Shown one piece after another: positions 22,063 through 34,600 of a stretch of 64,000 bases of DNA. This stretch comes from Formicarius rufipectus (lineage: Eukaryota > Chordata > Aves > Passeriformes > Formicariidae), in the NCBI GenBank assembly GCA_013399695.1, contig VXAU01006172.1:473608-537607 (forward strand), given 5' to 3'. Below the pieces are notes generated by a model. It was not told the origin of the DNA and searched no databases. It saw nothing but the letters and a program-made list of their open reading frames with translations. The first letter of the stretch is position 1. Each line of letters begins with the position of its first letter. A program made the position numbers and the translations under genes.

Positions 22063-22199
22063 CTCTGTCCTGCCGCTAGGTACATCTGATCAGAGAAGCC
22101 TTCCTGGGCCACGCTCACTCCATGAGGGTTCACACAGAAGAGGAACACTTTGTCATAAATGACGTTGAAGGCGCTTGCTAGCCCTTGGAGTTGTGTCAT
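22063..22199 (-). other. Weak candidate exon, product unknown
   Basis: On the minus strand an ATG (22,199-22,197, G at -3) opens a frame of 45 codons plus two bases that runs straight into AG|GTAAGG, a consensus splice donor. The peptide includes SAFNVIYDKVFLFCVNPHGV, and the third codon positions are G/C-rich while the second positions are AT-rich, as in real coding DNA. The frame has an in-frame stop 13 codons upstream, and no good acceptor was seen, so it would have to be a first exon. The opposite strand also has a plausible acceptor (pyrimidine tract then CTAG at 22,076-22,079) with a 33-codon frame. I do not recognise either peptide. It may be a conserved non-coding element or chance. 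Confidence 0.2.
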
Positions 22200-25100
22200 G
22201 CCACTCCCTTGCTGGTGTCTTTACCATCGCTGCTGTTCCTTGAGTTCCTGAGTTCTATGACCTCTAATGCTGAAGACAAGTGGTTGAATGAGGTCTGAAA
22301 GCTTGTCAGGGCTCTCCAGAACATCTTTAACCCTGCAGTTCTGCTTCTAATAACCTCAGAAACAGCTCCAGTGATCTGTCTTGAATTGGGGCTGGGGGGA
22401 AAATGGTGCTCTGAGCTGAAGGTGCAAGGTAAATGTATCTCATGGACAGAAGGTCCCTTGCTCAGCGAGCCAGGTGCTTGCTATCCCAGGGTGGGACTGT
22501 AGCACCCGTGCTTGGTGCCACCTTTGCTTGGAGGGTTGGGGTTTTTCTTTCTTCCTAGGTTTTCCCAGATTCTGCTTGTTTCAGCCATAGAGCCACCTAC
22601 CAAAGGTTATTTTCTTCTCAAAGGTAATTCTAAACAATTTGGTCAATTTTCCTGTCAGCTGAAAATCCTCAGCAATGTCTTTTGCTGCTGAAGCACAATG
22701 AGCAAAGGGTGAGTGCTTATGCAGGTAGCCTTAATGTAGTCTTTAATTTTTGTTCTGGGCAATGGCAGAGATCCAACACAGTGCAAAGCTTGCATAAAAG
22801 TGAAGTTTATGTATATTTGCAAGTCTGTCATGGCTACAAAGATCATTTTGCTGTCTTTAATTTCCTAATGTTTTCATCTAAGTGTATCTGAACTGATTTA
22901 ATGATGAATTTTCAGAGTATTCACTTAAGGGTTTTTTTCACTCAAAGTTGAAACCTTAAATCAAGCTGAGTTTGGGAGAAGTAATTTACTTTTGCTGAGC
23001 TCTGGATATGCTTAGTCTTTCTCCAGCCCTTTTTTCCCCTTTCCTCATCTCTGAGTTGAGCATGCAGCACTTAGAGGGAGAGGTTTGCAAACCACAATGT
23101 TAACAGCTATTCTGCCATCCATTATGTGTGCCTTCCTGATGAGGCTAGTGCCTCGTAAAGACATGGTAGCCTTTGAGCAGCCACAGATACATCCTCTGCT
23201 CAGTCTGTATGCAGCCATCCTCTATTAGATTTGCCCTTGTAAAATGAAACTCCAGCATAGCTGGAGCTTGTTCATAATTCAGCTGTCACAGTCTGCCCCG
23301 CACTGGCCCAGGGGTACTTGATAGGCAGAGCCCTACAATAGCAATCCTGCACTGATGTCCTTCACGGCAGTCTTTTTTATTACACCTTTGTTGCAGTTGC
23401 TGAAAAGCATTCCCAGACATTAAGGAGATGGGATTGTGCTCCCCGTCTCACAGCTGCTAACACTGCTTTCCACATGTGATTGATTAGGGTGGAACCTGGT
23501 TTGCCTTTGCTGCCGTCATTGCTGCCTTTCTGCTGCAGGCAAGAGTTAAGGTGCACTGAGAGCAAGGAATGGTCTGAAAGCACAGGTTATTTATGTGATA
23601 TCCTTAACGGGGTCTCTGTGTGTACGTGGCCTTTCTTTAGCCTTGACCTCACCGAGCTGCTGTAAAATGCGGTAGCTCTCAATGACCTGTGGGCTGGGAG
23701 AGGTCAGGCTGGCAAGATTTGTGTGTACCACTTGGGAAAGAAAATGAAGAATTCTCAGTTGATGGTGAAATGGGTGTCAGAGGGCCAGGACCTTGTTCAC
23801 CATGATTCCTAATAACGCAGCATTCACTGGGGCTGGCAGGGTTAGCCCAAATTTAGGGCCCCTCAAGTGTCACCCATGTTTCTACGCATGAAGACACCAG
23901 GATACAGCTCTTTTCAGCCCTCAGATGACACTGGAAGGCCGTATCTGCACTTTACTGTTTTTGGTCTATTTAGCAGTGTTGATACAGATACCACGATGTC
24001 AGTAGGCAAAATAACTCAGAACTGCTGCCCACTCCCAGCCCATAAAAATCCTCAGATTTTACAAACTCTGTCACTGTTCTCCCTTTACTGGCTTTTTGAA
24101 GAGAAAAACTCATTTTTTGTGTACTTTGCCTCGCTTCTCCAAGAAACTTTGCTCCAAAGTTTGTCAGCAGCCTCAAAGACATCTCCAGCCCCTAGGTTTG
24201 CACACCACCTACTCAGGGTGTTCAGATCCTTCACATTCACAGACATATGTGCAAGTGCAGTGCTAGAATGAGGAAAAATTAGTCCATTCATCAGCCAGAG
24301 ATGTTCAGTAACTGCCCACCCTTGAGAAACTGTCATATATCTACAGCTTGCAGTTCAGCATATAAGAAATGTTTGTTACTAGAATTTTTCATATTTGATG
24401 ATTGCAAAGCCCTGGGGTCTGTTCTGCTGGAGAAATTAAATCCTGTCCTTCAGCATGCATGGTGGGGGGGATGCAGAGAAGTGGAAATGTGTGCACCCTC
24501 AGGGTGGATCATGAGAGTGGTGGAACACAGAGGGCCTACCGGAGCCCCGTTGCTCCCAAAAGAGATGGCTTCCTGATGGAGACGTTGAGATTCCTCCTCT
24601 GTGGTCTCCTGACACTCTGTAAGGCTGTTCTTGCAGAAGGTGGATTTGCTGCTGGCATGTCAATGGAAAGTGGGCAGTGGAGGGTGCTGCATAATTCGCA
24701 CCCCTTCATTTGATGAACAGCTTGGCCTCTTTGGCAAAATGATCTCCTAATCATGCAGGTTGGCACAGGAGGAAGGGCAACCTTAACATTTGCCCTTCAG
24801 CCTAAGCTTTACTCAGGGGCACAGGGAGAGCCTCAGGCCTTTGGTGGGAGTGACACATTTGTGAAATGGCTTAAGGAACACTGTGACCTCAAAAGCAGCA
24901 GCTCCATGAAAGGTCTTGAGGATATGGGACACCAAGGCCTCTCCCTGCTCCTCCCCAGCCTCGTAATCAGATAGCACTCATATCTTAGGGAGTCTTTCCA
25001 AAAGACTTCGAAACATGCTGGTGGAAGCTTTAGCAAACACCAGTCCTGGCTTTCCTCAGATGGGTACCACCCAGCCTTGTGGAGGCCCCTTCCACCCAAA

Positions 25101-28100
25101 GCGAACATGCTTCTGGTGTAGCTGCCTTTGCAATGGTGACAGCACCGATTAAACCTTTCAAAAAATTTAGAAGGAATGGCTAAAATGAATCGGGCATTCA
25201 GGAAAATAAAGGGTAAAGCTCTAGAGGTGGAATTATGGCACTGCTGAAATCTGTGACAGATTTTCACTGACTTCAGTGAAGAACTTGACCTTTTAGGAAA
25301 TCTGGGATCAAAATGGAAAGTCTGGGATCCTATTCAATTGCCAGTATTAAAAAGACATTTAAAAATAATTCATCCTCTGAAAGGGTAGTTTCTGAGAGGT
25401 GAGTCCTGTGAGTCTCAGAAGAAGCTCCAGTGCTTGTTTGGATGATGAAGAAAGTGGCACATGGCACCCAATTGTGTAAACTTGAAGGGACAACTAGCCT
25501 TGGCCCAAGTCTGTAGCAAATATTTCAACACAGTTCAACTTTGTCAATTGTCTTTGGGAATTCAAAATTTGTCAGTGGTAGCAAAATAGATATTACTCAT
25601 TAATGATGAAATTCTGCATTCTCTTTACTTCCTCCTCTGCAGGATGAGTAGCTATTGGCCTATTCTCAACAACAACCCAGAAATGACAGAGCTTTATGAG
25701 GTGTTTCTCATGACACTGATAATAAAAATGTGAGGAAAACCAAGTGTGGCAGCATTAGGCAGCATTCTAAGAGAGGGCATGTACCAAAGGGAGCCGGTAG
25801 TCCGCAACAGCAGACCTACGTTGCTCCTTCTTAGGGGAAACTTGTGTGAATCCTGATGTGCAAACACCAGCTCAGAATTTGTCCTGAGGGTGGAAATTGT
25901 CTCTCCAACCTCTTGACTGCAGCATAGCTTTGTCCCTGCTTGCGTCCATTTGCTTTCACGTTGCGAAGCTGTCATGCACCTGTGCAGCAGCACACATGGC
26001 AGAGCAAAGGCCACGGGTGCTCTCATTAAGTCCTTGGGGAAGGCACTCAAGGTGGCCCAAGTGCTGTGCCCAAAGCAGCCCATTTGTCTGTGTGGGCTTC
26101 CCAGGCTGCTGGAACTCCACTCTGCCCTGCTGGCCTCCCTCATGTGCCAGGTGGTGCTGCTCTGCTAGTAGGATGCTGCAGTTGGAAATGTGCTTCTCTA
26201 GGGCAGCAGAGAGGAAGGGAAATCTCTATTGTACTGGAAGAGATGGGTGCTGTATAGCACCAAGCAGCTGAAATGCTGCTTTTGGTCACTGGTTCCCCAG
26301 AACTGCTCTTAAATCGCAAAGTCTGGCTCATCTTGGTACCTCTGCCTGCTTGCCAACACCTGCCTATTAAGTCTTTTCTCTGTGCAGTATAAATAATTAC
26401 TGTGCTTTCTTCTCTGTTGCTCTCCCTGTCTCTGATCCAACCCTCACAACCAGAGTTGTATTTATGCTCTCCCTGAGGCTTCCCACAAACCCTGATGTGC
26501 TGTCCCACACAGCCTATGAGCAGAGCTGTGCAGGGTGGGTGCTTCCCAGGGAGTAAGGCCGTGGAGGAGGCAGCTGTCCTGGGAATGCTCTGCCAGGCAG
26601 CTGCCTGCACCTGGGAAGTCAGCACCCCGTACACCCCACACTTGGGGTGGATTCACAGATGCCCTCTCGTTTGCAAAGACATTGTCAGTGCTGGGGGAAG
26701 AAAGTGCAAGTCCAAATTTGGTCACAGGGTGCTGGGAGCAGGAGTTTAATCCACCTTCACATGAGGTGAGATTTCCCTACGGTCCTACATGTCCTACCTT
26801 CACTGCAAGTCCGTTTCCATGCTGGCAGCTGGTCAGTCATGTGGAGCTGGTCAGTCAGGGAGCCAGCTGCCTGACAGGAAGACAGGACAATGCTCTGTGG
26901 GGGACTGCTGCCCCAAACTCCAGCACAGCAGTGCCCATGGCAGCCTGCCCTGCTGGGGACCAGGTGCCCACCCCACTGCAGGCTGGCCACAGCTATGTGC
27001 CACAGATGGGACTGGCCCTAATGTTTTGACTTGAAAAGTCCCACTTCTAAAGACTGATATTGTCCTTGTGGGCACATGTGGACTGTTTTACCCTCCATCC
27101 ACACTCATCATGTCCAAAGGTGGAGGTTCTATTGTACCTGGTATGTGAAGGGCGACTTGTACCTAGACATCATGTCCATTAGAGGCAACTCTCACCAAAG
27201 GAAGAGTGAACAGTTTGCCATTACTGTCCTCCTCTGTGGTTACTCCTCATAGGAGTATGGACTTAAAACTAAGGACCAAGTCTCGTTTGCTAGGTCCTGG
27301 TGACATGTCTATCAGTTTAATTAGCCACTTCTGGTGATAGCTGTATGAGGCATGCTGCAAGCCCTGCTAATAGTGCTAATAATGCTGGACAGAGTAGAAG
27401 CCCAACACGGTGTGATAAAGAAATGGAAAGCCTTGGTCCTTTTGGTTGTCTTTGTTTTGGAACTGAAATAAATTGTGGGATGTTTAAAATGGGAAGTTTC
27501 AGTGAGAGGTCTGCCTGGAAGTGGTAAGGACATCCTAGGTCACGAGGATGGTTCCCAAGGGAGCTCAAGAGGAATACTTTTGCCACCCATCTGCTGCACC
27601 CACTCCTGAGACAGGAGCGTGGGCTGAGGGTGCTTTAGGTCACAACACCTCATCACCTTGTGTCACATCAACGATGGGCTGCAAACCTGGGGCTGGGCAT
27701 CCCATGTCCTGAGGAAGTTATAAGTAATAACAGAGCAATATTATTCTTTAATGACTGATGATCTGATGCTGTGAATTCCACAGACTGTGTGGGGCATGAA
27801 GGATGTTGGTTTTATTAACTGTAAGCATGTCTATTTTCTATGGGATATTGACTTCACAGTATCTGCAAAGAGGAGACCATGGGATTTCATTCAGCTCTGA
27901 TCCTTCTCTCCCAACCTCCCCTGTTCTGAGTCAACTTCTCCTCGCCTAATTCTTCTGTTTTGCCCCAAATATGTTCTCCTATGAACGTGCCTGGCTCACA
28001 GCAAACATCTCCACCATTAACACAGGCATGGAAGCAGTTGCGTGATGTTGCCGTCAGTGGATGGTTTATCTAGTTGTAATTCCCATGGCTCCAGCTCTGT

Positions 28101-28529
28101 GAGTGCTTATACACAGACCTCATTTTGCAGGGGTGGCAAGGCGAAAGGTCAGTATTTATGAATCATTTCCTCCTGGCTGTGGCAATGAAGTTGGTTTGCA
28201 GAGTGAGTCATGGAAGAGCAGCCTGGAGAAGCAACGATCTCCGAGCAAAAGACTTTCAGGTCCTTAGTGACCTTAGACACCAAGTCACCATCATCATTTC
28301 ACATCACTGGCCACAAATATCTTTGGTTACTTAAAATTCTAGGTTCTGTAGGTAACATATACCATGTCTGTGAGAAACTCTTCTTCTTCTGGAAGTATTG
28401 CCAGGACTCAAATATACAACTGCCCAGATGGCAAATCAATTATTGCATAGCAAGAAGACAGAGGGAAGCCTAGGATGTCTTGAACAGAGGATTCCTTCCT
28501 CTGTTAAGATAAGCTTGTGTTTGAAATGC
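22200..28529. other. Intergenic DNA, moderately GC-rich
   Basis: No gene recognised. The stretch has many overlapping frames of 80-165 codons on both strands between 23.8 and 27.6 kb, as expected from a lower stop-codon density in GC-richer DNA. None shows a domain, signal peptide or splice structure I can recognise. No transposon family was recognised. Confidence 0.5.
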
Positions 28530-28612
28530 CTATTTGTTACAGATGGGGAAAGGATTTCCAAAGGGAAGTAACCTGATTACAGAGTAGTTGAGGCTGGACT
28601 GATTACCCCTTG
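28530..28612 (+). repeat. Possible MIR-like fragment
   Basis: TTGTTACAGATGGGGAAAGG followed by AAGGGAAGTAACCTGATTAC resembles the MIR stretch TTTTACAGATGAGGAAACTG ... GTTAAGTAACTTGCCC. The match is short and diverged. Confidence 0.3.
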
Positions 28613-31600
28613 GATCAAAATTTCCATGTTAGTGCAGAAGTGATTCTGCTGTGGGGTTTTGTCTATGTATTAACATCAGGGAGCCAATATGCTACTGTTG
28701 TGTTACAAACTGCAAAAACATGAAAGAAGGCCATCCCCACAATGCAGAGCATAAAACCTAAAAGGATTGAGATGCTGGAAGAAGTTGTACATGATCCACC
28801 TCAACATTTCTGAAATAGCATCAGCTAATTACCACCCAAAGGATACAACCTCTTATTCAAGAGGTCCAGTTTTAGTGCAGACTATTAGGGAAAACATTTA
28901 GTTTGCTGTACTAAAATGTTTTCCAGAAGCGCTGCCCACCTCCAAGCTCTAAAATGTTCAAAGCTTTCTTCAGAGTAGAGCTATTTATTATTGCTGCCCT
29001 GTTTCCCCCATGCTCTGTGTTACTGCCGTTAGGACTAATAGAAGCTACAGTGATGAGTCAGGCTTCTTGACTGGACCCCTTAGAGGTTTCCAGCCTGCCC
29101 TTTCATCTCAGCATGCATGGGGCTGGCAGTGCCAGGGCAGGTGGACAGAGTGGGGCTGTGGTTTTTCTGGTGCTCAGCACGGTCTGGCTGCATTTGGTGG
29201 AACAGAACCTGGCTGATCCTAGAACTGCCCATGCCGCGGATGCCTGGTCCCTCTTGGCTGTAAGACATCTGAGAGGGAAGCCTGCCCATCCCATCCCCAC
29301 CCCAGTGTGGGAGTGCTTCTGCAGAAGCCAAAGTCGTATGTCCCTACTTGCCGAGTCAGAGGGCAGAGGCTTGAGGAGCTAAAAGTAGAAGGGGAGCATG
29401 CCAGCTGATGGTGGTTCTTGGGTGAACCAGTTCCAAATGATATTCCCACCTGTTTCCCTGACAGGGCATCCATCTGAACATCATTCTGGAGTCACATGGG
29501 ACTTTCTCCTTGGCCTTTTGCCATGGCCCTACAGCACTAATGGTCAGCTTTTTAATTTTTTAATTAGGAAACCTAATTAAAAGGGAGATGAGCTACAAGG
29601 GGATAATAACGGATAGTCCACAGTCAGAAAAGGCTGGCAAGGGGGAGGGCTCATTCTGAGGCGTGGTAGGGCTGGGAGGCTCAGACCTCCTGCCAAGCCT
29701 ACCAGCACTGTGCTTGCTGCAGTGAGCACAAAGGAAACTGGCAGCACCTCTGGCTGCCCTTGCACTGTAAAGGAATACTTCTGTTGTAGAAATAACTTAT
29801 CTTTGGCCGAAGAGCTTCCATTTACAGTGACCCAAGGGCTGTCAGCCAGGGGGAGGACCCTGGCAGCAGAAGGTCTGCATAGCAACTGATAGGATGCTGC
29901 CAGCTGAACATGCCTGGGCATCCCACCTGCCCAGGCAATGCTGGAGGCTGCCCAGGAAGGAGTTGTTATTTTGCATTACAGCCTTCCCACTGCAGCAGAG
30001 ATTTCCTGGGCATCTTCTGCGGCACATCCCTGTGCAGGGATAGTGCTCACGGATACAGTGTGGCCACAGGGGAAGCGTGGTTGCTGTCAGTCTCTGTCTG
30101 GTTGATGGGCTGTCGGTGGTGCAGTCCTGCCGGTGGCATGACCACGTGGTGGAGAGAGGAGGCAGAAAGCATAAAATGAAGTACCCACCTGTGGCCTCCA
30201 GCAAGAGATGCCAGTGTGTCTGCCTCAGCTGAGCAGGTCCCGCTGCCACTGTGTTGTTGGTGACTGACAGTCACTGACACTGGCAGCATGAAGTCTCAGC
30301 ATTTCACACATCTGAAGGCCAGATCCTTTGCTCTGAAAGCAAGTCATAGCCACTACTGATCAGCAAAGAAACACAAAGGTTGTCTTAATAATGCAACATG
30401 CAGTGCTAAATGCTTTTAGTGCAGATGGCTGCATGGTGATTAGCAAAGAGACACACCCCAAATCCCACCAGTTTTTGTCACACATGTGGGAAGGTATTGT
30501 TCATCCTCAGGGGTTTAGAACTCCACGGAACATTATAAACAAGTAAAACCCCTTCATTCAGTTTAAAACTTGAAAATTTTCGCATATATCTTCAGTATCC
30601 TCAGAACTGCTAACTAATTAACAGGAAAAGCTTGAGTGTGAAACACATGTTTCAGCATTTAAATCCTCACAGTCAACATTTGGCTGACTCTTTTTATTTC
30701 CCTCAGGAGCTTATTGATACTGTTCAGGTGCACAGTAACTCTTGGAGCTTTTGCTTTCCTTGTGCCTATTGGAAGGCAGCAGGCCTTACTGAGTGATCAG
30801 CAGCAACTCAGGAAGGGATATGAGATAATTTTGAAGTTGCACAGTGCTCCTCCAGGCTGGAGCATGCTACAATCTTCCATAAGTCAGTAATATGAAATGA
30901 TTGTACTTCAAAAATCCTTCCACAATTTAATTTTTTTCCCTAGTCACAGTTATTTGGCATGTTTTTCTTTACATAGCTTGATAGTGAATCCTCTGATTTG
31001 GACACAATGTTGAGATTTTGTACTTTAAATATGTTACTAGAATTGAGGAGACACATATCATGATCAGCTCTTTCTAGGCTGTTCTGTATGATCCCTCTTT
31101 GAATCAACCATCTGTCTGTAGGCCAGTGAAGATGTTTTTTTCCTCAGCTTTCCTTTTTGGTTTGCCTTCTTTCTTTGTTTGAAATCTCTTGTCATAAATC
31201 TCTTTAGAGAAGAGGGAGTGCAATGTTCCACCTGTCTTTAAAACTGCACATTCTCCGGGGAGTGTGGTCCTACTCCTGAGTGTGAATTAAAGCCATTCAA
31301 GAACTTGGCATTAACCTTGGGGAGAGGCGATATGCCCAGGCTGAAAATCCTCTTTGCCATCAAATCTATCTCTTAGGTGTGAAGAGCAAGACCCCACTCC
31401 CAGAACTTGAGTGCCATTTTCTGTACTGTACATTTCCCTCGTGAAGTGGTTGCTTTTCTTGCTATTTCCACTTTCAGCCTCCCAACACATTGTCAGAAGA
31501 AAGCACACAGATAAGTGCTCAAGCATTTCCTGAGCTCATAACTCTGTCACCTGAGGGACAGCAAATCTGGTCCAGTTGAAAACTCGAATACCAAGTGTGA

Positions 31601-34600
31601 ATGTGTTTTTACCATACATACTGAATGAAATTTTGAATGCTTCTTCAGCACACTGAATAAAATACTTCAAGTGTTCCTCTCTCTGCAACTGCCTGGCAGC
31701 AGGGGCATTTTTGCTGTAAGATTATGTATCATGTGTCTAAATATAATAGCATTCTACACTCTATATAGACCCCATATATATGTATATACTGTATACACAC
31801 AGCATATATTTTAAAACCCTTAGTAGCTGATTTCAGCTTTTAGGGGGATGCAAGTAGGTCTCATCAGCCATGAGGCTTGTTTGACTGGAGCAATGGTTTT
31901 AAACTTGTGGTCTGTGGATAACTGAAGGATCTTCAGAAAGGGATTAGGAGAAAGAAGCAAAAGCCTGTAGGCTTAAAAATCTCTACCCAGGGTCCTGCAC
32001 ATCATTAACTAGAAAAATCTTAGAGGACTGAAAGTTGCAAGAGGTTGAAATGCATTAGTCTGTAGCCTTGCTTCTGTTGCTTTGTAAGTGTTCCTTCACT
32101 ATTCAATGAAGTGGAATTAGGCAACTGATATTTTAAAAGAAAATTCTTCCCAATTATCCCCCTTCTAGTAAACCTGGTCCTAAGGTTGTCATTCCTTTAC
32201 ATATATTCTGCATGCCCAATTTCACCCATCTACTTGTATGGAAGATATTTTGGTTTCCTGTAAGAGAAAAGTAAAGACTTTTAAACTGAAGTTGCACTAA
32301 GTCTAATCTCCAGCCAGTGTTTTCTTCTTCTTTTCTTTTGATTTATTTTTTTATCTTAGCCCAGTATATTGTTTCATTGCATGGAGAAAATGTTATCACA
32401 GTGGGTTGGTAGAACACCTGTTGCGTAAATCTTGGTGATTTTTATAATGTGAACTCCTGCTGGCAGAGACAGCTGTGTCTCACATTAAACAGAGAGTATA
32501 AGGTATCCAAAGAGGAAGGAGAAAGGGGAAAAAAAAAAGGCTTAGGATAAGAAAACAGTGTATCAGTGGCCAGAATCTGTTGTCAAGATTTATAAGCTGA
32601 ATGAGTTACAGTTGAAGTGGATATTAAAAGAAAACCATTCTATTCCTAGAAGACAAAGTGTTTTCTCATAGGAATCCCCAGAGGAATTTTCATTTCTGAC
32701 AGCAGACAGAGTAGACAGCTGGTCCACATAAAAATGTTTGTGCTAATTAATCTATCCCTTGCATTACACCCAGAGAATATTTAACAAGCAGAGACATTGC
32801 TGAGGAATACTGGCAAAATTTGAGGGGCTTGCTTGCACAGTGCCAAATTCTTTTAACTTGCTCTGCAAGATCCTCAGTCTTGTTGGTTCAGCAACAAGTC
32901 CTTGGCACAAGGAAGGAACGCAAAGACTGTTGCCTTTATCAGCACAACTTTGCAAAATTTGGGGTATGTTTTTTTTTTTTCATTGCAGTTCAGTCTCCTT
33001 CTCCTCTACACCACAAATTCCACTGCCTGGGGGCAGGAAGGAGCAGGGCCACCTAGTCAGAAGACTGCTGGCCCTCCAGACAGCCCAGTTCTTCATGAGT
33101 TATTCTCCTAATGATGGTGCTTATGGTGGCAGAACCTAAACCCCCAGCAGCGGTTGCACCCACAGAGATGTGTGTGATGGTTCTCCCTGGCAGAAGTGAA
33201 ATGTAAAGTCTCTCTTCACCCACATGCTGGCTCATACTTTGCAAGGCCATGGGGCTGCCTCCCTCACCTGGACTCTGGTTGGAGATGTAGATGAGACTTC
33301 TCAGCCCTGAGGAGGAGTAGATATTTTCAGAACCATGCACAGCAGTGTGGCGTGAACCCCACAGGGCATCTAAAACTGAGGAACGAAATTTAAGTTGAAA
33401 GAGTTAACACAGCACAGGGAGCTGCTGCCAGAAACAAACATATTGTAGTAAAAACCAACTCTTTGAGGCAGCAGTGGAAATTTTGTCTATGCACAAAGGG
33501 GAATTAGGTCTTCAGGGAGCAGCCTCACAAGCAAATTAGAATAACACTGTAGGAAGAATGATGGTATGAGAGGGGTCAATGTTTGCAATCAGATCAGAGT
33601 GGATTTTTTCCTTCAGTGTATACTTATTTGTGCTATTAGATCACATCAAGTTTATTCAAGCATAGTCATATAGTGTTCTCCAAAAGTTTATCCTAAATAT
33701 TTTAATTCACTTATTTTTCTCATCCGCTTCCCTTTCCTCTTCCATTTCACTATTACAGATGTCAAATCAACAAATAAAGTATGTGGGCAGAACAATGAAA
33801 CGATTCTCTTGTAAAAAAGAAGAGATTATTTCATTCTCCTGCTATTAACTTTAAAAGAAAAGGCCTTTTGTACCTTTTATGCAAGCGTGTGCAATGATAC
33901 GATTGTGTACCTCATCTCCTTTAACTTCAGAGGAAATGATTCATGAAGGACAATATATGGTTGTAAGGGCTGTGAATATACCCTGAAATGCCTTTTACCT
34001 AGTAACTGTATTCAAGTAAGAAAAAATAATTCCTGAGCATAATGTGACAAAAGTAACCTGGACTGAATTGCTTCTGGCCCCCTTCACTGTACTCCAAAAT
34101 CCTGGATGGGCTGTTAAGTGGTCTGAAAAGTTCTCTCTCTATTTAAAAAAGTATTCTGATTTTCTTTACTTTTCACATTACTTTTTTATTGTAAGGCTAG
34201 GAGAATGAGGTGGAAATGGAGAAATAAAAAAAGGCTAGGATTGAGTGAGGAAAAAAATTGGGTTTTTCTTGGAAAAAGATACTGATGTTTTGGCTGATAT
34301 TTATTATCTATCCAGATAAATTAATTTTTAAAAAAATAAATAACTATTTTGGTGTAAACTATTATTTTTTTGTGCCAAAAATTTTGCTATTTTTCTGTAA
34401 ACATTAACAATAAGAACATGTTTACTGTGGCACTGAAAATAGGAATCAGGTCTTTCTAATCAGAAGGTGCTATCATTTTTCTCATGCCTTGAATAATTTT
34501 CTTTCCACTCATAGCATGGTGTTTGGGCTTCTATGAGTATTTCAGCATCACTCTGGCTTCCATGAAGATGCATTTCATATGAGGCCAACTGGCCTTTCAG

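Noticed and set aside
24833..27029. Cluster of 80-165 codon frames on both strands
   Set aside because: GC-richer DNA with fewer stops; frames overlap mutually and none has a recognisable motif, signal peptide or splice sites.
33053..33340. 95-codon minus-strand frame that looks protein-like by eye
   Set aside because: No homology recognised and no splice signals framing it; kept out for lack of support.
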